A stretch of 64,000 bases of DNA from BB31 sp964582525. Lineage in GTDB: Bacteria > Pseudomonadota > Gammaproteobacteria > Beggiatoales > Beggiatoaceae. The translations under genes were made by a program, and so were the position numbers. Where the stretch lies: contig CAZOSP010000005.1 in assembly GCA_964582525.1 (NCBI GenBank), forward strand, positions 1 through 64,000, written 5' to 3'. The notes below the pieces were generated by a model. It worked only from the letters and a program-made list of their open reading frames with translations. It ran no database searches and had not been told where the DNA came from. Position 1 is the first letter of the stretch; every line of letters begins with the position of its first letter. This document shows, piece after piece, positions 1-7,941 of the stretch.

Positions 1-130
1 GGTCGAAAATCAATAAATGTGCTTGCTCGGCTTGGCAGCGGTCGGCGTATTCCCATGTTTGCGCCAAGCCTTGTTCGATGGTTTTTTCTAATGAACCATG
101 CAACAATACCTTCGCCACTAAGTAACGATT
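1..130 (-). pseudogene. C-terminal fragment of an AAA-ATPase/PD-(D/E)XK-like protein, cut by the window edge
   Basis: Read leftward from just after an in-frame stop at 131-133, the minus strand gives a peptide containing IEQGLAQTWEYADRC and ending in HLLIFD at the window edge. From memory this resembles the C-terminal nuclease-like part of the common AAA-ATPase_like/DUF1703 proteins (a stretch of the type IEQGLAQTADYMDRCG followed by LVIFDR). The frame is closed on its N-terminal side by a stop and then by a palindromic repeat, with no ATPase domain visible, so what is seen is probably a broken remnant. The true end lies outside the window. The family call rests on a short motif only. Confidence 0.4.
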
Positions 131-148
131 TCAGGCAAGTGAATCATA

Positions 149-226
149 ACCGTTCACACCCCGCGCCAAAACCTGACAGGTCTTCAAGACCTGTCAGGTT
201 TTTACTTGGGAAATATGAACGCTTAC
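149..226. repeat. Dispersed palindromic repeat, full copy 1
   Basis: Inner arms of 17 bp (168-184 and 186-202, AAAACCTGACAGGTCTT and its exact complement) are separated by one base. They are framed by outer inverted arms CGTTCA (151-156) and TGAACG (216-221), the right one followed by CTTAC. The same nested design recurs at 25964-26043 and 57227-57306, with partial copies at 373-419, 14291-14324, 25255-25304, 27598-27662, 56441-56508 and 59802-59830. It has no coding capacity and behaves like a REP/MITE-type element. RNA from either strand would fold into a strong hairpin. Confidence 0.8.
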
Positions 227-497
227 AGTGAATCCGCCCAAAACGGGCAGATTCATGGATAATCTGAGAAATAAAATGATCATCTGCCGATTCTGGAAAG
301 TGTTTTAACATTGTCCACACGAATTTCCCCGCTCGAAACCAGGCTTTGAGGTCAAGCACACTCATGCCTCATAGGTCTCAAAAACCTGTCAGGTGTAGCG
401 TGGGGGCGTGAGCAGTTACGCTTTATCTATTCAGGGTTGTGAGGATTTGCTGATGGAGCGCAACTATCAACAACCATAACAGAAAAGGAACATCTTT
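227..497. other. Gene-free stretch with a degenerate repeat copy
   Basis: No convincing gene. Positions 373-419 hold a degenerate half copy of the palindromic repeat (AACCTGTCAGG followed by a CGTGAGCAGTTAC outer arm). The rest should contain the promoter of the following gene; an AGAAAAGGAACATC stretch (480-493) provides the ribosome-binding site for the ATG at 498. Confidence 0.45.
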
Positions 498-1037
498 ATG
501 AAAACATCATGTAAGCTATATTTATTAGGCATTTTATTAAGCGTTAGCTACGCTGCGTTGGCTTCTGCAACAGAAGAAAACCCGGCTAAGGTTGTGCAAA
601 CCCCTTACAACGAAGAGCAAAAAACGCTATTTCAATTCTTTTTTAATCATCCCGCAAAAATCAATACAGGCTTGGATTGGCTGCGTGTCTACATGAATAC
701 CTTGATAAATGACCCTTATGGCATGGCACCTGAGTTTATGCAGGTAAAAGTCGTCATTCATGGTACAGAAATTGTGACTTTGTTGAAAAAAAATCGGCAA
801 AAATACCAGTCCGCCGTAGAACGTATGGAATATTACGCCAGTTTAGGCGTGGAATTTATTGCCTGTCACAGCTTTGCCGAGGGATTGGGTTATCAGCCTA
901 AAGATTTCTACGATTTTGTCACGCTCGCGCCATCAGGACCGAATGAAGTCATTCACTGGCAACAACAAGGCTATGCTTTAATTATCCCGCAAGCACTAGA
1001 CAAGCTGATTAATTTAGACGAATTACGCGCCCCATAG
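498..1037 (+). CDS. DsrE/DsrF-like family protein, exported
   Basis: A 179-aa protein. Residues 1-25 form a Sec-type signal peptide (Lys, a hydrophobic run LLGILLSVSYAALA, then Ala-Thr), so it is probably periplasmic. The rest has the look of the DsrE/DsrF-like (YchN fold) family: VKVVIHGTEI in the first half, a Cys in EFIACHSFAEGLG where the family often has its conserved cysteine, and a tail of the type GPNEVIHWQQQGYALIIP. Small DsrE-fold proteins handle sulfane sulfur or are uncharacterised. The lone Cys would be compatible with sulfur binding, but no dsr or other sulfur genes are near. The start has a good AAAGGA site. Its stop codon shares one base with the next start (ftsB), so the two are probably co-transcribed. 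Confidence 0.7.
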   Translation: MKTSCKLYLLGILLSVSYAALASATEENPAKVVQTPYNEEQKTLFQFFFNHPAKINTGLDWLRVYMNTLINDPYGMAPEFMQVKVVIHGTEIVTLLKKNRQKYQSAVERMEYYASLGVEFIACHSFAEGLGYQPKDFYDFVTLAPSGPNEVIHWQQQGYALIIPQALDKLINLDELRAP

Positions 1038-1333
1038 TGAACCGCTTAAAAATACATTATCTGCTGTGGGTGCTTTTGCCCGCCCTGTTATTGTGGGTAC
1101 AATACCAGCTCTGGTTAGGGCAGGGTGGAATCATCGAAAATCGCCAATTACAGTCAAAAAGCCAAGCCCTGCAAATGCAGAATCGCTATTTGCAAGCGCG
1201 CAACGCCAGCTTGAGTGCCGAAGTTGAAGACTTAAAACAAGGGCTTGCCAGCATTGAAGAATATGCCCGCCGCGATTTAGGAATGATTAAGCAAGGAGAA
1301 GTTTTTTATAGCTTTGCGCCAACTTCCGACTAA
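1037..1333 (+). CDS. ftsB: Cell division protein FtsB (septum formation initiator)
   Basis: A 98-aa bitopic protein. It has a short basic N-terminus, one membrane helix (about residues 8-26, LLWVLLPALLLWVQYQLWL), a coiled coil (about 35-72, SKSQALQMQNRYLQARNASL) and the family-typical end EYARRDLGMIKQGEVFY. FtsB joins FtsL and FtsQ in the divisome at the cytoplasmic membrane. The start is a GTG whose G is the last base of the preceding TAG stop, implying translational coupling to the DsrE-like gene. In many gammaproteobacteria ftsB precedes ispD; here pcnB follows, 23 bp downstream. Confidence 0.9.
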   Translation: MNRLKIHYLLWVLLPALLLWVQYQLWLGQGGIIENRQLQSKSQALQMQNRYLQARNASLSAEVEDLKQGLASIEEYARRDLGMIKQGEVFYSFAPTSD

Positions 1334-1356
1334 AACAAAAAATCATAGGATTATTC

Positions 1357-2754
1357 ATGTCACCTTATCGTCGAGTTATTGAACACTTAAAACAGATTTT
1401 TCAACACGCACCCACGCTTCCGCATCCGCAAACCGCACTAGATGTTGAACAACATCCCCCGCACCAAGCACGCATTATCCCTCGCGCTCAACATTCCATT
1501 TCGCGCAGCAACATCAGCAAAAACGCGGTTAAAGTGCTATATCGCTTAAAAGATGCTGGCTATCAAGCGTTTCTAGTCGGCGGCGGAGTACGCGATTTAT
1601 TGCTAGACAAAACCCCCAAAGATTTCGACATTGCCACCAATGCGCACCCTGAAGATGTCAAACAACTGTTCCGCAACTGTCGCTTAATCGGGCGACGTTT
1701 TCGTTTAGCGCATGTTCATTTTGGCGAAGAAATTATTGAAGTCGCTACCTTTCGTGCGCACCACACCCAGCAAGACGACTACGACGAAGATGACCAGCGC
1801 ATTGGCGACGGCATCATCGAAAACGGGCGCATTATCCGCGATAACGTCTATGGCAATCTCGAAGAAGACGCTTGGCGGCGCGACTTCACCATTAACGCCC
1901 TGTATTACAACATCAAAGATTTCTCGGTGGTGGATTACACCGGCGGAATGTCGGACATTCAAGCGCGATTACTGCGCTTAATCGGCGATCCCATTCAGCG
2001 TTATCGAGAAGACCCGGTGCGTATGCTGCGAGCCGTGCGCTTTGCCGCCAAACTCGGTTTCAGCTTAGAAGCACAAACCGAAGCCCCGATTCGCGCTATG
2101 GCAATGTTACTCAAAGACATTCCGCCCTCGCGTCTATATGAAGAATGCCTCAAATTATTTCTGACCGGACACGGCGAACAGAGTTTTATACAACTACGCC
2201 GTTACGGTTTATTTGAGCATTTATTTGCCGAAACCCACGCACACCTAGCCGATGAAAAAATAGTGCAACGCATCATTCTGGTGTTACGCAACACCGACCA
2301 GCGCGTCGCTGAAGGCAAATCCGTCACTCCGGCATTTTTATTCGCTGCCATGCTCTGGACACCGGTCAAACTAGAAAGCCTGATTTTACAAGAAGAACAA
2401 GCCCTTACCCCGCAAGAAGCCCTATTTGAAGCCAGTCACCAAGTTGGCAAACGACAAGCCAAACATGTCGCTATCCCGCGCCGCATGGCTTTAGACATGC
2501 GCGAAATCTGGCATTTACAACTGCGCTTTGAACGCAATCAACGCGGCAAACGAGCGCAACAACTGCTGCACCATCCGCGTTTTCGCGCCGCCTATGATTT
2601 TCTGCAACTACGCGCACAAACCAATCCCGAACATCAGCCGCTCGCCGACTGGTGGGAAAAGCTGCAAAACGTCAACCAGCAAGAATTGCAAGACATCATT
2701 GCAGTCAACAAGAAACGCCGCAAACCGCGTCGCCAAAACACCGCTGAACTTTAA
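1357..2754 (+). CDS. pcnB: Poly(A) polymerase I
   Basis: A 465-aa protein, the usual length for PcnB. It adds 3' poly(A) tails to RNAs and so promotes their decay. The nucleotidyltransferase head is seen at about residues 60-130: FLVGGGVRDLLLDKTPKDFD carries the GG.VRD motif and the DFD metal-binding aspartates, followed by RNCRLIGRRFRLAHV. RRDFTINALYYN (about 170-182) and the RNA-binding motif DPVRMLRAVRFAAKLGF (about 217-233) follow. The C-terminal tail is very basic (KKRRKPRRQ), as in PcnB rather than CCA-adding enzymes. The ATG at 1357 follows ATAGGATTATTC. Confidence 0.93.
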   Translation: MSPYRRVIEHLKQIFQHAPTLPHPQTALDVEQHPPHQARIIPRAQHSISRSNISKNAVKVLYRLKDAGYQAFLVGGGVRDLLLDKTPKDFDIATNAHPEDVKQLFRNCRLIGRRFRLAHVHFGEEIIEVATFRAHHTQQDDYDEDDQRIGDGIIENGRIIRDNVYGNLEEDAWRRDFTINALYYNIKDFSVVDYTGGMSDIQARLLRLIGDPIQRYREDPVRMLRAVRFAAKLGFSLEAQTEAPIRAMAMLLKDIPPSRLYEECLKLFLTGHGEQSFIQLRRYGLFEHLFAETHAHLADEKIVQRIILVLRNTDQRVAEGKSVTPAFLFAAMLWTPVKLESLILQEEQALTPQEALFEASHQVGKRQAKHVAIPRRMALDMREIWHLQLRFERNQRGKRAQQLLHHPRFRAAYDFLQLRAQTNPEHQPLADWWEKLQNVNQQELQDIIAVNKKRRKPRRQNTAEL

Positions 2755-2927
2755 CCGCAGCACTATCAATACAACCCATTTTTATACTCATAGCCGCCAG
2801 AAACGCCGCCAGACACTACATTTTTTGCTTGAGCAGGCTGACTGTAACTAATTGTTTTGTAAGTATTTAATTAAAAATCCCTGAGAGCAGTTTCAGACGC
2901 GGGGCAAACATATCGGAGAACTGACAG
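2755..2927. other. Intergenic region, pcnB to DUF423 gene
   Basis: No gene seen. It contains a phrase (GCCAGAAAC ... CATTTTTTGCTT) that recurs at 20641-20661, before the pilus-like cluster. The ATG at 2928 is preceded by a GGAGA site (2913-2917). Confidence 0.35.
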
Positions 2928-3314
2928 ATGCACATAAAAACCGCTCAGCTATTTATTGGCTTAGGTGCGTTAAATGCCTTTTTAGCGGTAATCATGGGGG
3001 CTTTTGGCGCGCACGCCTTAAAAACCAGTTTAGGCACGTATTTGCCGGTCTATGAGACAGCGGTTGAGTATCAAATGGCGCACGCGCTGGGCTTACTGAT
3101 GATCGGCGGCATCGCCCATTGGCAAAAAAACTCGCTCTGGTTGCAAGCTGCGGGCTGGCTATTATTGAGCGGCATTATTCTCTTTTCGGGCAGTCTTTAT
3201 CTTTTAACTATCAGCGGCATACGTGAGTTCGGCATGATTACGCCAGTAGGCGGTTTGTGTTTGTTGCTGGGCTGGTTAAGCCTGTTACGCACTGCGTGGC
3301 AACCTGAGGTATAA
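2928..3314 (+). CDS. DUF423 family membrane protein (YgdD-like)
   Basis: A 128-aa protein with four predicted membrane helices. The N-terminus GLGALNAFLAVIMGAFGAHALK and the middle YQMAHALGLLMIG are diagnostic of the DUF423 family of small inner-membrane proteins. The C-terminus GMITPVGGLCLLLGW also fits. The function of the family is not known. The TAA stop is directly followed, without a gap, by the ATG of the exosortase gene, so the pair is one transcription unit. Confidence 0.85.
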   Translation: MHIKTAQLFIGLGALNAFLAVIMGAFGAHALKTSLGTYLPVYETAVEYQMAHALGLLMIGGIAHWQKNSLWLQAAGWLLLSGIILFSGSLYLLTISGIREFGMITPVGGLCLLLGWLSLLRTAWQPEV

Positions 3315-3848
3315 ATGTTACGTTTTTTTCTGGGTTTTATACTTATTCAAGTGGTACTGTTCACCGCTGAATTGACGCAGCCGGTGCAGCAAGCCTTCGT
3401 TATCCCTTGGACCGAGGGAATTGCTGCGATCAGCACCTGGCTTATTCAGCTTTTTGATGCGCAGGTGCAAGTGCAAGGGGTGGTTATCCGCAGCTTAGAC
3501 AATGATTTTGCAGTGGCTATTCAAGCGGGTTGTAATGGCGTGGAAGCGATGATTATCCTCGCCGCGGCAGTTTTCGCTTTTCCCCACGCCCCTTGGGGAC
3601 ATAAATTCGCCGGTTTTTTGCTGGGTGCTTTGACCATCCAGCTGCTCAATTTGTTGCGCATTATCAGCCTGTTTTACTTGGGACAATGGGATAAAACAGT
3701 GTTCGAGTGGGCGCATTTGTACCTGTGGGAAGTGTTAATTATGCTGGATGTGTTAATCATTTTTTTGCTGTGGATACGTTATTTACCTGCTACACCACCG
3801 CCCACAACCGCCCCAGAACAGTCCACAGCCGCAGAACAAACCCCTTAA
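3315..3848 (+). CDS. xrtH: Exosortase H (XrtH-type archaeosortase/exosortase)
   Basis: A 177-aa polytopic membrane protein with five or six helices. It carries the exosortase catalytic signature: Cys in QAGCNGVEAMIILAA (about residues 70-84), Arg in LLNLLRIISLFYLG (about 114-127) and His-Leu-Tyr-Leu-Trp (about 138-142). Exosortases are proposed to cleave and anchor or transfer PEP-CTERM-like exported proteins. The short length and sequence suggest the XrtH subtype, whose targets carry an IPTLxxWG-type C-terminal signal. No such target was recognised in this window. A protein resembling the XrtH-associated membrane protein lies 24 kb away at 27695-28291. The tail after the last helix is Pro/Thr-rich. 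Confidence 0.82.
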   Translation: MLRFFLGFILIQVVLFTAELTQPVQQAFVIPWTEGIAAISTWLIQLFDAQVQVQGVVIRSLDNDFAVAIQAGCNGVEAMIILAAAVFAFPHAPWGHKFAGFLLGALTIQLLNLLRIISLFYLGQWDKTVFEWAHLYLWEVLIMLDVLIIFLLWIRYLPATPPPTTAPEQSTAAEQTP

Positions 3849-3863
3849 GGCTACCGATTAAAG

Positions 3864-3895
3864 ATGCCATCTCGGTCCGCGATGGCATTTTTTTA
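3864..3895 (+). terminator. Rho-independent terminator after xrtH
   Basis: ATGCCATC (3864-3871) pairs with GATGGCAT (3881-3888), and the hairpin is followed by a run of seven T. It lies just after the xrtH stop and directly before the 3' end of the convergent hypF-like gene, so it separates the two. Confidence 0.8.
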
Positions 3896-5092
3896 TAAAC
3901 GCAATTCCAACGGTGCGCAACCGCGTCCTAAACGCAGCGGACGCGGCTGACCAGCGATAAAACGAAACACCGCATCATCGGCGGGACGTTGGATAGGGCG
4001 ATTATGATGCAGAAAAAAGCGGGTAATCTGCGTCAGCCGTTGCTCGGCTTCTTGATTGTCGGTCAACACCGGCTCACCGCTAATATTCGCAGAGGTAGCG
4101 ACTAACGGGCGGGCAATGTCTGTGAGCAGTAAAAAATGCAGCGGGCTATAGGGCAAAAACGCGCCGATCTCGTTAAGATCGGGGGCGATCAGCGCGGATA
4201 ATCGACACACTGGTTTTTTTCGCAATAACACAATCGGGCGCGTTGGGCTGGCAAGAAACTCTGCTTCAGCATCGCTCATCAGCAGATGCTCGCGCACCGC
4301 CGCCAAAGTATCCGCGCCCTGCTGCATGGGAAACATCACCGCCAGCGGTTTATGCGGACGCTGTTTGCGCTCGCGTAAGCGTTGCAACGCCTCATCACTG
4401 TACGCATCGCACAGCAGATGATAGCCGCCAACCCCTTTTACCGCGACAATTTCCGCATTTTTTAAGGCATTCACGCACTGTCTTAAGGCTTCGGCATCGC
4501 TGCCGTCCTCGTTGCCCCACTGTAATCGCGGTCCGCACACCGGACAAGCGATGGGTTGCGCATGAAAACGCCGATGGGCGGGGTCTTGATATTCGCGCTG
4601 ACAATCAGCGCACAAGGGAAAATCCGCCAGCGTGGTATTGGGGCGATCATAGGGCAGGCGCGTGATGAGCGTGTAGCGCGGACCGCATTGGGTGCAGTTA
4701 ATGAAGGGATAGCGATAGCGGCGATCTTGTGGGTCTTGCAGCTCACGTAAGCAGTCGTCACAGACAAAATAATCCGGCGGGACATGAATTTGCGTCTCGC
4801 CCGCGCTTTCGCTAGGGCGAATAATAAACGCCGAATCGCGTTGCGTGATGGCTTGCCAATCGCCGAGCGGAGCAAACAGCGGACTTGCCAGCGGCGGGGC
4901 TTGTTGCTGCAACGCCCGTGCAAAATTTTGTAGTGCGGCGCGGCTGCCTTGGGCAAGAATTTCCACTTGTCCGCATTGATTTTGCACCCAACCGCGTAGC
5001 TCGAATTGCCGCGCCAAGCGATACACAAAGGGACGAAAACCCACACCCTGCACTTGTCCGCTGACGCGCCAGCGGCGTTGCCAACACTGCAT
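3893..5092 (-). CDS. hypF: HypF-like protein lacking the C-terminal carbamoyltransferase domain
   Basis: A 399-aa protein whose order matches the first half of HypF. It has an acylphosphatase domain (about residues 1-75, VSGQVQGVGFRPFVYRLAR), two zinc-finger pairs (CDDCLRELQDP, CTQCGPRY, CADCQREYQDP, CPVCGPRL, about 110-190) and a YrdC-like domain (about 200-375, AVKGVGGYHLLCDA, KQRPHKPLAVMF, ATSANISGEP). Full HypF is about 750 aa and makes the cyanide ligands of NiFe hydrogenase from carbamoyl phosphate. Here the protein ends right at the domain border, at RLGRGCAPLELRL, against a terminator. The Kae1-like domain is absent and no other hyp gene is near. The ATG at 5092 overlaps the upstream stop (TAATG), which implies coupling and decides the start. 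Confidence 0.8.
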   Translation of the reverse strand: MQCWQRRWRVSGQVQGVGFRPFVYRLARQFELRGWVQNQCGQVEILAQGSRAALQNFARALQQQAPPLASPLFAPLGDWQAITQRDSAFIIRPSESAGETQIHVPPDYFVCDDCLRELQDPQDRRYRYPFINCTQCGPRYTLITRLPYDRPNTTLADFPLCADCQREYQDPAHRRFHAQPIACPVCGPRLQWGNEDGSDAEALRQCVNALKNAEIVAVKGVGGYHLLCDAYSDEALQRLRERKQRPHKPLAVMFPMQQGADTLAAVREHLLMSDAEAEFLASPTRPIVLLRKKPVCRLSALIAPDLNEIGAFLPYSPLHFLLLTDIARPLVATSANISGEPVLTDNQEAEQRLTQITRFFLHHNRPIQRPADDAVFRFIAGQPRPLRLGRGCAPLELRL

Positions 5093-6357
5093 TAGCGGCA
5101 CTCCGTACAGCGGTGTAACGCGCCATTTCGCCATTGCAGTTGGCTAACATAATGCCCGTTTTCTTCGCGCAGCCAGCCTTGTTGTTGCCACCGGCGGACT
5201 TGCGTTGCTAATCGTTCCCGACTCATTTGCATCGCCTGCGTTGGAGATAAATCACCTTGTGTTTCCAGTAGATAAATAGCAAAAATCTGCTCTGCTAAGG
5301 TTTTTTTCAGGCGCACATCCAGTTGCCACTGCACAGCCTGCAATAAAGCCGCGCTATGAATCGGCTGGTTTTTGGGTATAGCCTCTACTTGTACATCCAG
5401 CGTTGCTTGTAAGCTGCCTTGCGCACCGTGTAAATGTAGTTGTTCTAAGCGCACTGAGGGTTGGCGGCTGATAAAAGACGGCGCATTTTGTAATAAAAAC
5501 AGGGGGAGCATGAAGCGTTGCTGGATGGGGGGTTTTTGCAACAGAATAAGCAGTTGTTGGACAATCTGCCAATCGATGTTTTGCAGATGCAGAACCAGTT
5601 TTAATGGTTCAAAGAAATGACCGCCAACCTGTAGTTGTGGCACGAGTAGATCAATAGATAGATTTAATAGTGCTTCGTGTAATGCGGCTTGAAGTTTTAA
5701 CGCGCTATTGTCTAATGCTAAATCGTCTTGATGCCATAAATCCAGTTGGGTTTGCTGAGTTTGTGATTGACTGTGAACAGTAAAGCTTTGTGGCGTGGGA
5801 GAATCGGTTTGTATTTGAATATGGGTGCGGAAAAAGCTTATCGCACGAACGAGTTGCGGAATCTGTAATTGATGCAAGAAAAAACTGCCGTCAACTTGCG
5901 CGCTGTCGGGTCTTAATGTCAGCTCGCCGCTGATGGCTGTTTCTTTTAATTTAGCACGCGATACTGTGAATTTGGCTTTAATGGGTTGCAAAGGAATGAA
6001 TTGCGTTTGTATTTCAGCTTTGTCAATTTCGCCTAAATAAAATGCTAACCGCTGCTGTAGTTGTTCATTAAAGCCAATCAAAGTATCAATATTCACGGCT
6101 TTAACGGGGACAAAGCCGTGATTGATTTGATGTTGCAGATCAATGTTGCCTAAACCCTGCGGCAATTCAATATGATTTTCCATATAAGAACTCAGCCAGC
6201 CGCGCTGGTGTTGACGACTGATCAAGTGAATCTGTTGCTGCGCAATAAGCGTGTCTTGAATGCCGTCTAGTTGTTGTTGGGCAATCATGCCGCTGAAAGT
6301 CGGAATAGCAACCAGCAGAAAAGAAAAAATAAATAACAATATCAATAAGATACGCAT
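5092..6357 (-). CDS. DUF945 family protein (YdgA-like)
   Basis: A 421-aa protein with an N-terminal membrane anchor or signal (LLILLFIFSFLLVAIPTFSG). A DUF945-type body follows: GWLSSYMENHIEL near residue 53, long amphipathic beta-rich stretches, and a C-terminus with FAIYLLETQGDLSPTQAMQM and LREENGHYVSQLQWRNG. Proteins of this type are periplasmic, inner-membrane anchored and of unknown function. The gene heads a two-gene unit with the hypF-like gene (TAATG overlap). The family call rests on N-terminal and C-terminal resemblance. Confidence 0.65.
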   Translation of the reverse strand: MRILLILLFIFSFLLVAIPTFSGMIAQQQLDGIQDTLIAQQQIHLISRQHQRGWLSSYMENHIELPQGLGNIDLQHQINHGFVPVKAVNIDTLIGFNEQLQQRLAFYLGEIDKAEIQTQFIPLQPIKAKFTVSRAKLKETAISGELTLRPDSAQVDGSFFLHQLQIPQLVRAISFFRTHIQIQTDSPTPQSFTVHSQSQTQQTQLDLWHQDDLALDNSALKLQAALHEALLNLSIDLLVPQLQVGGHFFEPLKLVLHLQNIDWQIVQQLLILLQKPPIQQRFMLPLFLLQNAPSFISRQPSVRLEQLHLHGAQGSLQATLDVQVEAIPKNQPIHSAALLQAVQWQLDVRLKKTLAEQIFAIYLLETQGDLSPTQAMQMSRERLATQVRRWQQQGWLREENGHYVSQLQWRNGALHRCTECR

Positions 6358-6446
6358 GGTAATCTAGGCTCTACTATAGACAACAATAAAACGAGCAGGC
6401 GTTAAGAACGGTCTGTTTCGTGGAGATTGTAAATTCGCCCGCTTTT

Positions 6447-7940
6447 TTATGCGTGGGCAATGGTTTCACAGTGCGCGTTGCTGAATAAATCGGCAAAAAA
6501 TTGCTTTGCTTCTGGCGGTATAGAAGTGAAGGTAATGTTAAATGCGGGTTCGAGCTGTTCGCTTTCTCTAGGTATGAGTTCGGTCACTTTGGCATAGATG
6601 TCGGCGCTGATTTTCACGCCTTGCGTATCAAATAGGGTTAATTTGATATTGCTTAAATGCGGGCATGGGTGCGGGCTGCGAATCATGGCAACTCGTTCCG
6701 CCAGCTTGATGAGTTTCCCCGCATAGCCGTCTTGGTTGTTATATTTGCCTTCGAGAATGTAGAAAATCACTTGTACGGGCGGGCTTAAGGCTTGCCAAGG
6801 TGGCGTTTGCGGGCGCGGTAAATAAATCTTAAATGTACCGTCAATACCGATGACTTCGCTGACCATAATCGGGTTTTGCATTCCTTTGGGAATCACTTCA
6901 ATTTGCTGGCTAATGTGCAGAATATTGCCGCAGGCTTGTTCGGTGCTTTTGGAAATAAGCACTTGTCCGCCAACAGTGTAGGATTCAATCCGCGAGGCTA
7001 AATTGACATTGCGCCCCACCACGCCGTATTTGGTGCGTTTGCTGGAGCCAACATTGCCGACCACCAGCTCGCCCGTATTGATGCCTATGCCCATTTCCAC
7101 TTCGCTGTAGCCAGCGGCTTGGTTGCGTTGATTGACCTCTGTCATGGCAAGCTGCATCTCTAGGGCGCAGGCGACGGCGCGTTGGGCATCGTCTTGGCGT
7201 TCTATCGGTGCGCCAAAAATGGCGAGAATGGCATCACCAATAAATTCATCAATAGTGCCTTGATAGCGCAAGATGATGTCGGTCATGACTTCCAAATAAT
7301 TGTTAATAATGGCAACCACGCTTTCTGCTGGCAGGCGTTCGGTGAGCGCGGTGAAGCCACGTAAATCGGTCATCATTACCGTGACTACGCGCTTTTCGCC
7401 GCCCAATTTCATGCCGCTAGGAGATTCTAAAATGGTATCTACAATATCGTCAGAAAGGTAACGTCCGAAGGTGCTGCGGATCAGGCGGTTGGCTTTTTCC
7501 AGTTCTTTGATGGCTTCGTTGCGCTCTAGGAAATTGATGTAGGCAGTGGAGTGGTAGCGAATGCGTGCAATCACTTCGAGCTTGTCCGGCAGTTTGACCA
7601 GATAATCATTTGCCCCCAGCGCAAAGGCTTGGGCTTTGATGTCGGCTGTTTCTTTGCTGGATAAGACGATTAAAGGCACATGTTGAGTGCTGGGATTAGC
7701 GCGGAGATAGCGCACCAGAGTTAAGCCTTCGATTTCGGGCATGACTAAATCTTGCAAAATGACCGTGGGCTGAACCTGCTTGGCTTGTTGAATCGCCTGC
7801 GTGGGGTCCTGGCAATAATAAAAATCAATATCGGCTTCACTGATTAACATCTGCTGCAACGCCTGCCCAATCATAGCTTGATCGTCAATCAATAAAACCG
7901 TGATGCGGTGCGGGGTGAGGCAAACGGCGGGGTGATACAT
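6447..7940 (-). CDS. Response regulator with class III adenylate/guanylate cyclase output
   Basis: A 497-aa protein. Residues 12-130 are a receiver domain (LLIDDQAMIGQALQ, phosphoacceptor Asp in ILQDLVMPEIEG, KLPDK). A short coiled coil leads to a class III cyclase domain (about 170-345). Its two metal-binding aspartates are visible in MTDLRGFTALTERL and DEFIGDAILAIFGAP, with GIGINTGELVVGNVGS and GVVGRNVNLASRIE also typical. The C-terminal 150 residues are not recognised. The protein should make cAMP or cGMP under phosphorelay control. It is the last gene of a tightly spaced operon: its ATG (7938-7940) is one base from the stop of the hybrid kinase, so these kinases are its likely phosphate donors. 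Confidence 0.88.
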   Translation of the reverse strand: MYHPAVCLTPHRITVLLIDDQAMIGQALQQMLISEADIDFYYCQDPTQAIQQAKQVQPTVILQDLVMPEIEGLTLVRYLRANPSTQHVPLIVLSSKETADIKAQAFALGANDYLVKLPDKLEVIARIRYHSTAYINFLERNEAIKELEKANRLIRSTFGRYLSDDIVDTILESPSGMKLGGEKRVVTVMMTDLRGFTALTERLPAESVVAIINNYLEVMTDIILRYQGTIDEFIGDAILAIFGAPIERQDDAQRAVACALEMQLAMTEVNQRNQAAGYSEVEMGIGINTGELVVGNVGSSKRTKYGVVGRNVNLASRIESYTVGGQVLISKSTEQACGNILHISQQIEVIPKGMQNPIMVSEVIGIDGTFKIYLPRPQTPPWQALSPPVQVIFYILEGKYNNQDGYAGKLIKLAERVAMIRSPHPCPHLSNIKLTLFDTQGVKISADIYAKVTELIPRESEQLEPAFNITFTSIPPEAKQFFADLFSNAHCETIAHA

Positions 7941-7941
7941 G

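Noticed and set aside
144..365. 73-codon minus-strand frame
   Set aside because: It reads through the palindromic repeat, has no site and no family features.
4243..4665. 140-codon frame antisense to the hypF-like gene
   Set aside because: Low-complexity Arg/Pro-rich shadow of a well-supported gene.
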